A DNA stretch of 64,000 bases from Caryophanales bacterium UBA4682 (GTDB lineage: Bacteria > Bacillota_I > Bacilli_A > RFN20 > CAG-288), in assembly GCA_002404995.1 (NCBI GenBank), contig DHKY01000005.1, forward strand, positions 1-64,000, in the 5' to 3' direction. Positions 53,683 to 63,085 of the stretch are shown in pieces; the first letter of the stretch is position 1, and each line of letters starts with the position of its first letter. The notes beneath the pieces are model-generated. The model saw nothing but the letters and a program-made list of their open reading frames with translations, had not been told where the DNA came from and made no database searches. Position numbers and translations under genes: made by a program.

Positions 53683-54333
53683 TTACTTAGATTCGGCAGA
53701 AGAATCCGATTCTTCGTTCTTTTCAGCGGCTTCTTTCTGGGCCTTCCTCTTGGCTTCGAAAGCAAGACGGCGTTCATGAACGACATTGAAGACCTTAACA
53801 ATTGTGAACAGAGTGATAGCGATGCAAAGGAAGGTAATGATAGCGTTGATGAAGCTTCCCCAATCAATAGTTGCGGACCTGTTATAAGTATAGATGGTTC
53901 CGTGAAGCGTGTATTTGCTGGTAATGAAGTTCTTTGCGTTATCGACCAATGCCGGATTTGCAGCGACAGTGGCACTGCCGTAGTTGCTGATTGCATATTT
54001 CTCCGCTAAGGACTGCAGCTCGCTAGCAGCAAATTTCTGGCCAAGGCCGACAGCCTGATCCGGTGCTAAGCCAGCCTGAGCGGCATTAACAGCTGGAAGG
54101 ACAGTGACAAGACCTTTAATACCTCCAGGGACTGCCCAAGTACAAATGGATAACAGTATGTTGGTGAATGCAGTGACAATAGCATTGAATGCACCGCCCA
54201 TGATGACACCAACAGACCTATCAAGCACATTTCCGCGAGTAACGAATTTTTTGAATTCCTGGCCGATGGTCTTTCCTTCGGCTTTCCGTTTGGCCTTTAA
54301 GGCTTTCTTTTCTTCTTTCGTCAGCTTCTTCAT
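53683..54333 (-). CDS. mscL: Large-conductance mechanosensitive channel with enlarged external loop
   Basis: A 216-residue MscL; usual length is 120-150. TM1 region FVTRGNVLD-x-SVGVIMGGAFNAIVTAFTN near residues 30-58 is unmistakable, with x = AGG (54217), where MscL has Met or Leu (VDMAVG), and the conserved Arg is CGC. TM2 DWGSFINAIITFLCIAITLFTIVKVFN near residues 155-182. Between them are about 95 residues (APDQAVGLGQKFAASELQSLAEKY..) instead of 30-40, so the external loop is much larger. A basic N-terminal extension and a charged C-terminal helix complete it. Releases osmotic pressure. Confidence 0.88.
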   Translation of the reverse strand: MKKLTKEEKKALKAKRKAEGKTIGQEFKKFVTRGNVLDRSVGVIMGGAFNAIVTAFTNILLSICTWAVPGGIKGLVTVLPAVNAAQAGLAPDQAVGLGQKFAASELQSLAEKYAISNYGSATVAANPALVDNAKNFITSKYTLHGTIYTYNRSATIDWGSFINAIITFLCIAITLFTIVKVFNVVHERRLAFEAKRKAQKEAAEKNEESDSSAESK

Positions 54334-54407
54334 ATTAAGTTAACCCCCAAAATATATAGCAGAATTTATTCTAATTCTCTAAAATTATGAATACAAGACG
54401 AAAGAAG

Positions 54408-54434
54408 AAAAAAGCCTGAATTTCTTCAGGCTTT
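54408..54434 (-). terminator. Terminator after trxA
   Basis: AAAGCCTGAA/TTCAGGCTTT hairpin with T-run on the minus strand, 5 bp downstream of trxA. Confidence 0.85.
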
Positions 54435-54439
54435 AAGCA

Positions 54440-54787
54440 TTACTTCTCGAAAGTATCCGTAAGAATCTGACGGAAGGCAGGCTCCGGCCTGGCACCAAGA
54501 ATGATTTCATCCTGGGTTCCGTCCTTCTCGACATAGATGCGTTTGCCATCTTTGAAGGCAACCATCCTAGGAATGGAAACAACTCCGAATTTCTGAGCTA
54601 ATTCCGGGAATTCATCCGTATCGACTTTCAGGAAAGTAAGATCCTTGTAATCTTCCTCTAAGCCTTCAATCCTGCGTCCCATCCTACGGCATGGACCGCA
54701 CCACTTGGCATTGAAATCGACGAGGACTTTTTTGTCGGACTCGAGAATCTTAGAAAAATCAGCTTCGTTTTCAAGAACTTTAATCAT
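54440..54787 (-). CDS. trxA: Thioredoxin
   Basis: A 115-residue cytoplasmic redox protein. Active site WCGPC with Cys30 and Cys33, followed by R-x-MGR-x-IEGLEE in which both x are AGG (54683, 54671); as Met this reads WCGPCRMMGRMIE, as in many thioredoxins. The cis-Pro loop is SIPRM with AGG again (SIPMM). GGAGATTCATAAC precedes the ATG. It is a single-gene unit with its own promoter and terminator. Confidence 0.95.
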   Translation of the reverse strand: MIKVLENEADFSKILESDKKVLVDFNAKWCGPCRRMGRRIEGLEEDYKDLTFLKVDTDEFPELAQKFGVVSIPRMVAFKDGKRIYVEKDGTQDEIILGARPEPAFRQILTDTFEK

Positions 54788-54805
54788 GTTATGAATCTCC
54801 TTTGA

Positions 54806-54834
54806 CTAATATAACTATACTTTCAAAACGGCAA
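54806..54834 (-). promoter_or_regulatory. Putative trxA promoter
   Basis: TTGCCG, 17-bp spacer, TATTAG on the minus strand, about 20 bp before the trxA start codon. Confidence 0.4.
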
Positions 54835-54851
54835 TGTTTCAAACAGAACGC

Positions 54852-55742
54852 TCAAATAAGAGAAGATAAGACACCACAGAAGAGGGAAACAAGGCCTAGA
54901 AGAATAAGATGGCAGGGGTAATAGAAGTAGAAACTAGAACGAATGATCTTATTGTCCGGCCCTCTTTTTCCATTGTAAAAGAGGAGAAGAAGGCAAGATA
55001 AAACGGAATAGGTTCCAATGGGAATGAATTCGTTTGGCAGCAGATAATAACCATTCCAGACAAATCCAAGACGATAGAAAAGATAGAAAAGAAGGTAAGC
55101 AGAAAGAACCCCGATGCACTCAAAGGCATTTCTTACTAAGGCGCCAGATGTCTCTTCCATGACAGAAAAAGGGACCCCAGCTTTGTCCGCTTTCTTTCTT
55201 AAATTGACAGAGTACATTTCCCGGAACAGGAAAATGAAAAGGAAAAGAACAATGCTAAACGGACCCCAGTCGGATTTAAACAGTGTGCCATAAGTTCCAT
55301 TGATAACATAACCAGACAGGAATTCGTAGGCGATTGGAAGAAAAGCAAGAAGACTAAACCAGTCTTTTCGCTTCAGCAGATAAAGAGTCAAAACGCCCCT
55401 GAAGAGATCAGTAAATACGTTTCCGATTAAAGGGTTGTTGCTTATTTGGATTTTTGTAATAGCACCGAAAACAAACCCAAAACAATCCCTGCCTAGTGCA
55501 AAGATGCCTAAACGAAGCAAGTAATTTCTTATATTCTTGGTATGATAGAAGCCTTCTACAGCAAAAAAAACAAAAATTGGAAACGCACACTTGCCTATTG
55601 CACGCAAAACATAATAGCTGGTAGGGATAGTTACGCCACTCCCTCTTTCTATAAAAAGCCTTCCGATATGATCAAGAGTCCTAAGAAGGTATCCGATGAT
55701 TTTCAGCCAAAAAGAGGATAAGCCGATTTTCTTTTTTTCCAT
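54852..55742 (-). CDS. TraX-family integral membrane protein
   Basis: A 296-residue membrane protein of the TraX/acyltransferase-3-like family (PF05857) with about eight membrane segments. N-terminal LKIIGYLL-x-TLDHIG-x-LFIE matches the family's LK.iamitMtiDHig; both x are AGG (55680, 55659). IGKCAFPIFVFFAVEGFYHT follows. TraX acetylates pilin in F-plasmids; chromosomal homologues probably acylate surface molecules. It follows the CPBP gene by 3 bp; no ribosome binding site is evident, so translation may be coupled. Confidence 0.85.
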   Translation of the reverse strand: MEKKKIGLSSFWLKIIGYLLRTLDHIGRLFIERGSGVTIPTSYYVLRAIGKCAFPIFVFFAVEGFYHTKNIRNYLLRLGIFALGRDCFGFVFGAITKIQISNNPLIGNVFTDLFRGVLTLYLLKRKDWFSLLAFLPIAYEFLSGYVINGTYGTLFKSDWGPFSIVLFLFIFLFREMYSVNLRKKADKAGVPFSVMEETSGALVRNAFECIGVLSAYLLFYLFYRLGFVWNGYYLLPNEFIPIGTYSVLSCLLLLFYNGKRGPDNKIIRSSFYFYYPCHLILLGLVSLFCGVLSSLI

Positions 55743-55745
55743 AGT

Positions 55746-56666
55746 TTAACGTAGGATAGGAAATACACACCTATTAGATGCAATTGTCATGACTTCAATG
55801 CAGGAAATGGAATTCAGCAGTACATGGCTGATCCATGAGGAAGCCATCTTTCCGCTTGTTATGTAAGTCAACCCGAGAACAAACCCTGACCTAATATAAA
55901 TCGGAAGATTAAGCCATTCGTTTATCCTCCTGATTCGGTAGGTTTCGAAGAGCTTCCTGTCTCCTTCGGATTTTGCAATATTCCTAAGCAGGCCTGGTGT
56001 CCAGTCGAAATGGATAGCACCGAAAATAATAGAGGAAATGATTAAACCGACCCAACGGTTCTTTTTTCCGGTTGCATCGAGTAAGCCAAGGCGATAAGTC
56101 CTTTCTTCGCAGAAAGGTGCGAAAAAGACAACTGTGATAATCGATAACGCTGGAGATGCATGCATCCTTGACTCAATGCTCTGCTGATTATTGTTTGCTC
56201 CGTAGATACCAGGCCTTGTGGAAGCGTAGATGGCATTGAACACTACGTTTACGACATAGAGAAGCAGGCATCCGATTGCACCATATATATATGGTTTAAC
56301 AGAAGTGAAATCTTTGAATATTTTCTTATAACTGGAATGCTTGTCGAAGAAAATCAAAAGCAGGAATCCGATTAAGACAATTCCATAAATCAAGAACCTT
56401 TGGAGCGATTGCCCAAAAGGTGTTGTGGTACCGGTTTCTGGATCATAAAAAGTTGTCGTTATCCTAAGAGCAGAAACAATGTAGCTTGCAATATTTAACC
56501 CGATTACCCCGATTAAGATGAAGACGATTTTTTCCCAAGTCGGGGTCGTGCGGTTCCTATAGCTATCGTTTATAAACCGGAAAGGCTGTTTGGGCTTTTT
56601 ACCATTGACCGGCCTTTTTGTCTGCTTTTTCTGCTTTTCCGTGAGATTTTCTTGATAAATTTCCAT
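55746..56666 (-). CDS. CPBP-family intramembrane metalloprotease
   Basis: A 306-residue membrane protein of the CPBP/Abi family, started at ATG 56666 behind CGGAGGCGCT. After a basic N-terminal 50 residues come about seven membrane segments. Motif 1: APFCEE-x-TYRLGLL with the conserved Arg as CGC and x = AGG (56100). Motif 2: FGAIHFDW. Motif 3: ISHVLLNSI. These supply the glutamates, His and Asn of the metal-dependent active site. In other Firmicutes such proteins process prenylated peptides or mediate bacteriocin immunity; here the role is unknown. Confidence 0.88.
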   Translation of the reverse strand: MEIYQENLTEKQKKQTKRPVNGKKPKQPFRFINDSYRNRTTPTWEKIVFILIGVIGLNIASYIVSALRITTTFYDPETGTTTPFGQSLQRFLIYGIVLIGFLLLIFFDKHSSYKKIFKDFTSVKPYIYGAIGCLLLYVVNVVFNAIYASTRPGIYGANNNQQSIESRMHASPALSIITVVFFAPFCEERTYRLGLLDATGKKNRWVGLIISSIIFGAIHFDWTPGLLRNIAKSEGDRKLFETYRIRRINEWLNLPIYIRSGFVLGLTYITSGKMASSWISHVLLNSISCIEVMTIASNRCVFPILR

Positions 56667-56711
56667 AGCGCCTCCGAAACACAAATAATTATATAAAAAG
56701 CGTTAGTTCTT

Positions 56712-56720
56712 TGCTATAAT
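56712..56720 (+). promoter_or_regulatory. Extended -10 promoter of the giant membrane-protein gene
   Basis: TGCTATAAT (TGnTATAAT form) 26 bp before the ATG; no good -35 box, as usual for extended -10 promoters. Confidence 0.55.
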
Positions 56721-56745
56721 TTTATCAACAAGGAACAAGACACTT

Positions 56746-59700
56746 ATGGATTTAAAACAATTGGTTTCGGTAATTAGGATTCTTCTCTTAGTGGTAGTCT
56801 TTTTGGGAGCTTTATTTGGGGCATTGGCCGGATTCAGGAAAGGTTTTTATAAGACTACAGCAAAGACAATTCTTAAGGTTATCCTTGTTATTGTTGCCGT
56901 TTGCCTTGCCGTCCCTGTTTCTAACTTGATTTCCAATATTGAAATCGGTGCATTGAATACGCTGTGGAGTAATAGGAATGGTGGAAGCGGGGAACTCAAC
57001 CCACCAACATTACAGAATTTTGTTTCTGCCTATTTGAGGAACAGGACAGGACTTTCCCCTAGGAATGGCATGTCGGTCTATCAAAGGGCTTGGAATCTTG
57101 CTAGTTCCTTGATTGCAATCTTTGTTTTCTTCATCGAAAGGATTGTCATTCAGATTGTGATTTCCTTACTTACTGCCATTGTCTATAACGGTATTTTCCG
57201 TTGGATTATCCCAGCCGAGTCTAAGAGTGAATGGAAGGAACGCCGAAAAAAGAAGAAAATGTCTTCTTTGACGTCCGGAATGACCAATGAAGACGGGAGC
57301 GTATCCGCAAAAAAGACACGGAAGAAATGGCATCTTCTGCGCTTTCCGGCAACTGTCCTTGGTGCTGTCCAGGAATTTATATTTGTCTGTCTGTTGATTT
57401 CTCCTTTGACTGGACTCTGCCGAAGGGCGATCAACAACAAGGAAGTCGTAAATCAATTGCTTTCGGATGACGAGGATGCGAAAACCAAAGCAAACGATGT
57501 CATGGATGCGGTTAGTGAAAGTGCTTTATATAAAAGGAATGGCATAAACGAATGGGATCTTGCTCTTCTCAACAAAGCCTCTGAATTCGAATCTGCAGGC
57601 GGCGTGAAGGTATCCTTCTCCGGCTTAGTCGATTCTGTCTTGGATGTCGCAAAACCGGTTCTGGATAAGAATGCGATTTCCTATAATGCTACAGCTGGAT
57701 TTGTCATTAATTATTCTGCGCTTCTTTCTACCGGAACGGTCACTTCTCTTTTGACCACTTTAGCACAAAACAAACAAATCATGGCCCTTGTCCCTTCCTT
57801 GATAGAAGCTGCGACAAGCTCTTTGACCGGAACAAACTTCCCAGTTCAGGAATTGGATAGGAAAGACATTCAGTGGGATAAGGATATCAATGCTTTGTCC
57901 GGAATTTATCAGAGCAGGTATGACTACATTATCAAGCCAATTATTACAACGGATAACAAGATTGATACTTCTAAGCTTTCCCTTGATCCGACAAAAAGGG
58001 ATGATGAGACCATTGAATCTCTCGCTAATGATATCGGAACCCTTGGCAGCAGGGACATTGTTAAGAAAAACAGGCCTGTTATTCTTGCCTATGCTGGCCG
58101 CTATAGGAGCGGACAGGGTATCAATATTCTTCCTACGAATGCTGATGAATATAAAGACGTCAATTGGGATAGTGAATTCAAGATTCTCTTCAAGAATGTC
58201 TTGTCCCTTGCCCGTACCTTAAATCTGAAATTCGATAATAGTACGAATTATAACGCGCTTCCGGATATTATTAGGGAAGGACTTGGCGATGAATCGAAAT
58301 TCTCGAAAATCCAGGAATGCCTTCTTGGTAGTGCTGGAAATCTTGGAATCAGGGATAGGAACATCTTTAAGCTTGTATCCGTTCCGGATAGGATGCGGTC
58401 GTTAGTCTCTTTGATTCCGGGAATCAGCAAATATGCAAAGCAGATTGACTTTAATTCTGTTTTAGGCGATGCAAATATCAAATCTGAGATCAGCAGCAGG
58501 TTTGACATCAGGAAGCCTTTGTTTGCAAAGGATAGTCCAATCGACTTATCGCATATCGATAAGATTGATCTTTCCGATGACAGCACCGTCGAAACTCTGT
58601 CGCTGGTTTTCAAGAAAGCTTCGAATTCCTCTGTTTTTTCCCAATTGCTCCCTATCGTCTCAAAAGCCTTCTTCTTCAATTCTGACTTTGATTTCAAATC
58701 CTATAGGTTCTCTTTGACCCCTTATTGTTTCAATTATGATGATAATGACTTCCTGAATCACAGGGAGGAAGTCTTATTAGTCAGGCCTAAGAGGAGGAAG
58801 ATGGTTAAGTCAAGGAATGACAACACTTTGACGGAATCTCAGAAAATCCAGGCAATCGATACTGAGACTATTCACAAGCTCCTTAGCATTGTTGTCAGTT
58901 CGGATTTCTTCAATTCTAATAAAGAAACCGGCATCACAAGTGAAGAACAGAAAAATGCGAACCTCTATTATTTCCTAAAAGGACTTTTCTCTTCTGATAG
59001 GTTCCAGAACTTCCGCTTCACTCTTCCTTCTTTGAATGAGAGGTCGGAAATCCAGTGGGAAGACAATAACGGTGACGGAGAAATCACGCGCCTTTGCAAG
59101 ATTCTCGACTACGCCAAGGAAAACTCTGATTTCATCTTCAGCGAGGACCGGAAACTGAGCAAAATCAAGAATTTCGATGCTGTTGCAAGTTTGATTGAAA
59201 CAGGCAGGGAAAGCGACCTTGTCCGTCCTTGTGCTCTTGAAATCATTGATCAGTCCTTAAATACTTATCTTAAGAACTTGGGCATCAACATTTCCTTCAA
59301 TGACAGGCGAAATAATGTTTGGAATGATGATGCGAAGAGAATTGCTGAAATTCTTGACCTGCTTAAGGAAGTAGACTTGAATTCCTTTGATTTCGCTTCA
59401 TTAGATACGGAACGACTGAATGCAATGCTTACTCTTCTCTCTGAAAGGAACCTGATAAAGATTTCGAACCAAGAGAAGGATCCTTTCGGATATGCTTTGT
59501 ATAAAAGGCTTATCTCTCAGGATGCAAGGAAGAAAAGGGGACTAGATTCTACTAGGGATATTAATCTCTTTACTGCGACGGATAGTGACCCTTGGGTCGG
59601 AACGAAAGCAAATGTGGAAATTGATGGAAAAGACTTCCAAATCGATACGACAGGTCGAATCTCTGCAATCTGTTCTCTGATGAAGGCTATCCAAGAAGTG

Positions 59701-61563
59701 GGAATCAACAATCTTTCTTCTGGCAAGATTCCGGCTGGATTCTTCCAGAATGAGAACTTAGTCAAAGCCTTTGACTCTTCTTTCATACGGAAAATATTCG
59801 TATCCTTCCTGAAAACAAGCAGGAGCCAGATTAACCTAAAGGACAGGAATATCCAGAGCATGGATTTCATTGAATTCGATATTCTGGAAAGCAGGAGCAA
59901 GGATGAATTCCGTAAAACGCTGAATTTCATTGACTTCCTCTATCAGTTCTCGAATGGCAAAATCGACGGAAAAAGCAAAATCGCTGTCAGGAGGTCTAAC
60001 CCATTCCAGTGGAAGACCACGAAAGCTTATCCGGAAATCACGGATGCTTCTGACCCTCATTATGGCGAGACTTTCCAGGATGTCTTCGATTACAGGATTG
60101 ACCAAAGGACTTCCCTAGATCTCTTTACCTACCGGAAGGAAGGACATCTTTTTGCCCCGATTTCCTACCTGCTGAAGAATCTTATTTCCCAAAGGAACAG
60201 GACTGATCTTAGGACTAGGCACCAAGGGGATGAAGCGCTCAACGGACTCTTTGCCAGCGTTACAAAAGAGCAGTGGCTGGATGAAGGCACGCATAGGAAG
60301 ACCATTGTGGATAAAAGGCAGGGAAGGACCAAGGATACTATTTCAATTAAGGATAGGACATATGCTGTTGCTTCTTCTTTGTTGGGAGAAAGGAATAAGA
60401 GCAGAATCTTCCACCGTGTTCCGATTACCAGGATGGAAGAGAGCAGGAAGCAAGTCGGCATTGATGCTCTGCTTGCTGATCCGGATACCGGAAAAATCGT
60501 CCACCCTCTTAACTTCAATGTCCACCTTGGATTGAAAAAAGAAGATATCGAATTCTGGGCAAATGAAATCGAAAATGCTCTTCAGATGGTTCTTGGTGAG
60601 AATTCTATCAGGAATCTGCTGAAGGGCGAAGGTATGAGTTTGAACAATGCATCTCTGGACAAAATCAATCTTTCCTTCCTCTACTATCTTGGAAAGAGGC
60701 AAATCTTCAAAGACAGCCGCTCCTATTTGTTCTATAACCTTGTCAACCGTTTGACCAGTGACTCTATCAAGGATACTGGAAAATCCGTTTCCTTGTTTGC
60801 ACTTAGTTCGAATACTCCCTATGGAGAAAGCCAAAAAGCCTATCGGATTGAGGAACTTTTCTTCTCGAATCCGAAACTATTGGTAAATGGTGAACTTGAC
60901 AAAGAAAAATCCTTTGCTGATCTGGCTAGGGTGAAGGCGGTCCTTTCCGGTATCTTCTCTGAACTTCCGAAAATCATTGATTCGAATGCGGAAAACTTTA
61001 AAAATATCGAATTTGACTTTGAAACGATGGCCTACAATTGCTTCAAACTGGAAAAGGATGGAAGCACAATCTATCGTTCCGACTTTGCTTCAGAAGTGTT
61101 CGCTGGTACAAGGAATGCATTCTTCCAAAACCCTAATGTTGTCAATGTCTTAGGAAACAACCAAACCGGCTATGATTTCTATGCAAACGACCATTTCCTT
61201 GTAAATCCGAAAGAAGGGAGAGCATTGAATGGCTTGATTTCCTTTGTTAAAGCAACGCCAAGCCAGAAAACTATCACAATCCCTTCTGCCGGAGAACAGC
61301 ACATCCCTTATTACAGCAAAGAGACACTAAAGACAATTTATCCGCTCTTTGGCGACAGCAATCCTCAAGTGAATAATGCTATCTACAATTTCTTCTATCA
61401 GAACGGAAACAATTCGGTATTTATCCAGATTTTCCAGGATAAAGTCTTCAAGCTTCCGGTCAGGAAAATGAGTGGCGATATTTCCACATTCGATAGTGTT
61501 GTTACCATTGACCTCTCTAATAAGACCGTTAAAGAAATCTTGGAATCTGCAGAAATTAGGTAG
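56746..61563 (+). CDS. Giant (1605-residue) membrane-anchored protein with CvpA-like N-terminus
   Basis: Residues 1-60 and 115-145 and about 200-225 are membrane segments arranged like the CvpA family: VVVFLGALFGALAGF-x-KGFYK, ISNIEIG.., and a second helix pair around FIERIVIQIVISLLTAIVYNG. A basic cytoplasmic loop (KSEWKERRKKKKMSS) separates them. The remaining about 1380 residues are hydrophilic, Asn/Asp/Ser/Leu-rich and lie on the opposite side of the membrane. They hold repeated helical units with a periodic pattern, e.g. RLCKILDYAKEN.., RIAEILDLLKEVD.., AICSLMKAIQEVG.., and a recurrent lid of LLSERNLIKIS or SSVFSQLLPIVS form. No enzymatic motif recognised. SD AAGGAACA. Ends at a strong terminator. 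Confidence 0.75.
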   Translation: MDLKQLVSVIRILLLVVVFLGALFGALAGFRKGFYKTTAKTILKVILVIVAVCLAVPVSNLISNIEIGALNTLWSNRNGGSGELNPPTLQNFVSAYLRNRTGLSPRNGMSVYQRAWNLASSLIAIFVFFIERIVIQIVISLLTAIVYNGIFRWIIPAESKSEWKERRKKKKMSSLTSGMTNEDGSVSAKKTRKKWHLLRFPATVLGAVQEFIFVCLLISPLTGLCRRAINNKEVVNQLLSDDEDAKTKANDVMDAVSESALYKRNGINEWDLALLNKASEFESAGGVKVSFSGLVDSVLDVAKPVLDKNAISYNATAGFVINYSALLSTGTVTSLLTTLAQNKQIMALVPSLIEAATSSLTGTNFPVQELDRKDIQWDKDINALSGIYQSRYDYIIKPIITTDNKIDTSKLSLDPTKRDDETIESLANDIGTLGSRDIVKKNRPVILAYAGRYRSGQGINILPTNADEYKDVNWDSEFKILFKNVLSLARTLNLKFDNSTNYNALPDIIREGLGDESKFSKIQECLLGSAGNLGIRDRNIFKLVSVPDRMRSLVSLIPGISKYAKQIDFNSVLGDANIKSEISSRFDIRKPLFAKDSPIDLSHIDKIDLSDDSTVETLSLVFKKASNSSVFSQLLPIVSKAFFFNSDFDFKSYRFSLTPYCFNYDDNDFLNHREEVLLVRPKRRKMVKSRNDNTLTESQKIQAIDTETIHKLLSIVVSSDFFNSNKETGITSEEQKNANLYYFLKGLFSSDRFQNFRFTLPSLNERSEIQWEDNNGDGEITRLCKILDYAKENSDFIFSEDRKLSKIKNFDAVASLIETGRESDLVRPCALEIIDQSLNTYLKNLGINISFNDRRNNVWNDDAKRIAEILDLLKEVDLNSFDFASLDTERLNAMLTLLSERNLIKISNQEKDPFGYALYKRLISQDARKKRGLDSTRDINLFTATDSDPWVGTKANVEIDGKDFQIDTTGRISAICSLMKAIQEVGINNLSSGKIPAGFFQNENLVKAFDSSFIRKIFVSFLKTSRSQINLKDRNIQSMDFIEFDILESRSKDEFRKTLNFIDFLYQFSNGKIDGKSKIAVRRSNPFQWKTTKAYPEITDASDPHYGETFQDVFDYRIDQRTSLDLFTYRKEGHLFAPISYLLKNLISQRNRTDLRTRHQGDEALNGLFASVTKEQWLDEGTHRKTIVDKRQGRTKDTISIKDRTYAVASSLLGERNKSRIFHRVPITRMEESRKQVGIDALLADPDTGKIVHPLNFNVHLGLKKEDIEFWANEIENALQMVLGENSIRNLLKGEGMSLNNASLDKINLSFLYYLGKRQIFKDSRSYLFYNLVNRLTSDSIKDTGKSVSLFALSSNTPYGESQKAYRIEELFFSNPKLLVNGELDKEKSFADLARVKAVLSGIFSELPKIIDSNAENFKNIEFDFETMAYNCFKLEKDGSTIYRSDFASEVFAGTRNAFFQNPNVVNVLGNNQTGYDFYANDHFLVNPKEGRALNGLISFVKATPSQKTITIPSAGEQHIPYYSKETLKTIYPLFGDSNPQVNNAIYNFFYQNGNNSVFIQIFQDKVFKLPVRKMSGDISTFDSVVTIDLSNKTVKEILESAEIR

Positions 61564-61568
61564 CATAA

Positions 61569-61600
61569 GAAAAGGCAGCCGTAAAGGCTGCTTTTTCTTT
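61569..61600. terminator. Bidirectional terminator
   Basis: AAAGGCAGCC/GGCTGCTTTT hairpin between convergent genes. Confidence 0.85.
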
Positions 61601-61604
61601 CGTT

Positions 61605-61967
61605 TTAGTTTCCGGCCTTTTGGAAGAATTTTGCACCCAAATTGAAGTAGATGGAATCAAGATGACTTGCGCCTAGCTTCTTTCCGCCGAAATACCGGAC
61701 AATGAATATCCCATATCCTTTCCTGCCTTTTTTCTCCCTTAGCTGGGCAAGCTTCTTCCTGGAAGAAACTGGTTCACGGTCTTCGCTTGAAGTTGTCCTC
61801 CTCGCTCCGAATTTGTTTTGGAAACGCCTCGCATAGAGGATATGCCGAGCTTTTGGATTTTCTTCCTTGAGTTTTTTTAGAAAGTCCTCCCCGCTCTCTG
61901 GGGTTTGCAATGGAGTCAAATAAGCAAGGAAAATGGATCCTTTTTCTTCATATCGTAGCTGTTCCAT
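61605..61967 (-). CDS. YigZ/IMPACT-family protein, short form
   Basis: A 120-residue protein beginning MEQLRYEEKGSIFLAYLTPL at 61967 behind GAGGGG. It holds the N-terminal UPF0029 domain: ILYAR-x-FQNKFGAR, SSED-x-EPVS, and the signature IFIVRYFGGKKLGASHLDSIYFN near residues 94-115. The C-terminal second domain of full YigZ (about 200 residues) is missing. The usual DGEPSGTAG motif is changed to SSED-x-EPVSS. Function is probably tRNA- or ribosome-associated as proposed for IMPACT-like proteins; not known. Confidence 0.8.
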   Translation of the reverse strand: MEQLRYEEKGSIFLAYLTPLQTPESGEDFLKKLKEENPKARHILYARRFQNKFGARRTTSSEDREPVSSRKKLAQLREKKGRKGYGIFIVRYFGGKKLGASHLDSIYFNLGAKFFQKAGN

Positions 61968-62052
61968 AGGCGATTTCCCCTCTTTGACATATTCTACCGA
62001 AACCATTAGAATAATAAAAGTCTATTCGTTTGAAAAAAGGAGACTTTTCTTA

Positions 62053-62931
62053 ATGGAAAAAGCAAGACTTATCGTCGATTCCAGCTGTGACTTGCCTCGT
62101 GAGTTCGCAGATAAGCTCAATATCGGAGTTACGGATTTGATTATTCACTTCGGCGAACGTGAATATCGTGATCGGAAAGACATCACTTCGCAGGAAATCA
62201 TTGAAAAATATCAGTCTACAAAGGAATTCCCGAAAACCAGTGCCCTCAATATTCCTGAACTCAAGGAATGCTTTGAGGAAGGACTCAAACATGCAGAACA
62301 CCTTTTCTACCTTCCGATTTCCTCTAATGTTTCTTCTGTTAACAACAATGCCCATTTGGCTGTCCGGAGGATGGAAGCCGAGGATAAAGTCACTGTTCTT
62401 GATTCCCTTTCCCTTTCCTGTGGGACAGGCTTAGAGGCTATCGGTATCTGTACTGACATCAAAGCTGGGTTAAGCCCGAAGGAAATCGAGGAGCGGCATA
62501 ATGCAAGAGTTAAGAAAATCTCTAGGTCTTTTACGATTTCCAACAGGGAGTTCCTTTATAAAGGTGGGCGCTGCTCCGGTCTTACTTTCCTGTTAGGCAA
62601 CAAATTCCATATTCATCCGATTATTCGCTTAGAGGATGGAACCAGGGGCGTTCATAAGCTGGTTCGTGGCAAAGACATTGGAAAGGGCGTTGCTTCCAGG
62701 GTTGAAGAGTTCTTAGCGGAATTGAACAAAGGAAATATCGATGTCTCTTATCCGATTAGGATTCCCCATGTCGGTGGGGAAGAATTCGTAAAGAAGATAA
62801 AGAAAGAGTTGGAAGAGCATGTCGGTTCTTCGATTCTGTTCCCTGTTGATGCCTCTGGTATCATCTGCTGTCATTGCGGAGATGGAACTGTCGGTTTGAC
62901 TTACAGGTTGAAACACGACAGGATTAAGTAA
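62053..62931 (+). CDS. DegV-family fatty-acid-binding protein
   Basis: A 292-residue protein of the DegV family, which binds long-chain fatty acids for the FakA kinase. Starts at 62053 behind AAGGAGAC. Motifs: LIVDSSCDLP at the N-terminus, KTSALNIPE and PISSNVSSVNNNAHLA in the ligand cleft, REFLYKGGRCSGLTFLLGNKFHIHPII near residues 166-192 and GTVGLTYR at the end. The conserved Arg of KGGR is CGC. No FakA gene is visible in the window. Divergent from the YigZ-like gene and ends at a strong terminator. Confidence 0.9.
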   Translation: MEKARLIVDSSCDLPREFADKLNIGVTDLIIHFGEREYRDRKDITSQEIIEKYQSTKEFPKTSALNIPELKECFEEGLKHAEHLFYLPISSNVSSVNNNAHLAVRRMEAEDKVTVLDSLSLSCGTGLEAIGICTDIKAGLSPKEIEERHNARVKKISRSFTISNREFLYKGGRCSGLTFLLGNKFHIHPIIRLEDGTRGVHKLVRGKDIGKGVASRVEEFLAELNKGNIDVSYPIRIPHVGGEEFVKKIKKELEEHVGSSILFPVDASGIICCHCGDGTVGLTYRLKHDRIK

Positions 62932-62947
62932 ACTTTAGTTTTTTGGG

Positions 62948-62974
62948 CCGGGGAAGATATTCCCCGGTTTTTTT
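62948..62974 (+). terminator. Terminator after degV
   Basis: CCGGGGAA/TTCCCCGG hairpin with T7. Confidence 0.92.
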
Positions 62975-63085
62975 GTCTGTCTGATTTCAAGAGAAAAGAA
63001 ATTCTTCTTGATGATTCGTTATCCTTAAGAATGAAATAGTAAGCAAAAACATTTATAATAAACAATGATTAACGAGGTATCTTCA

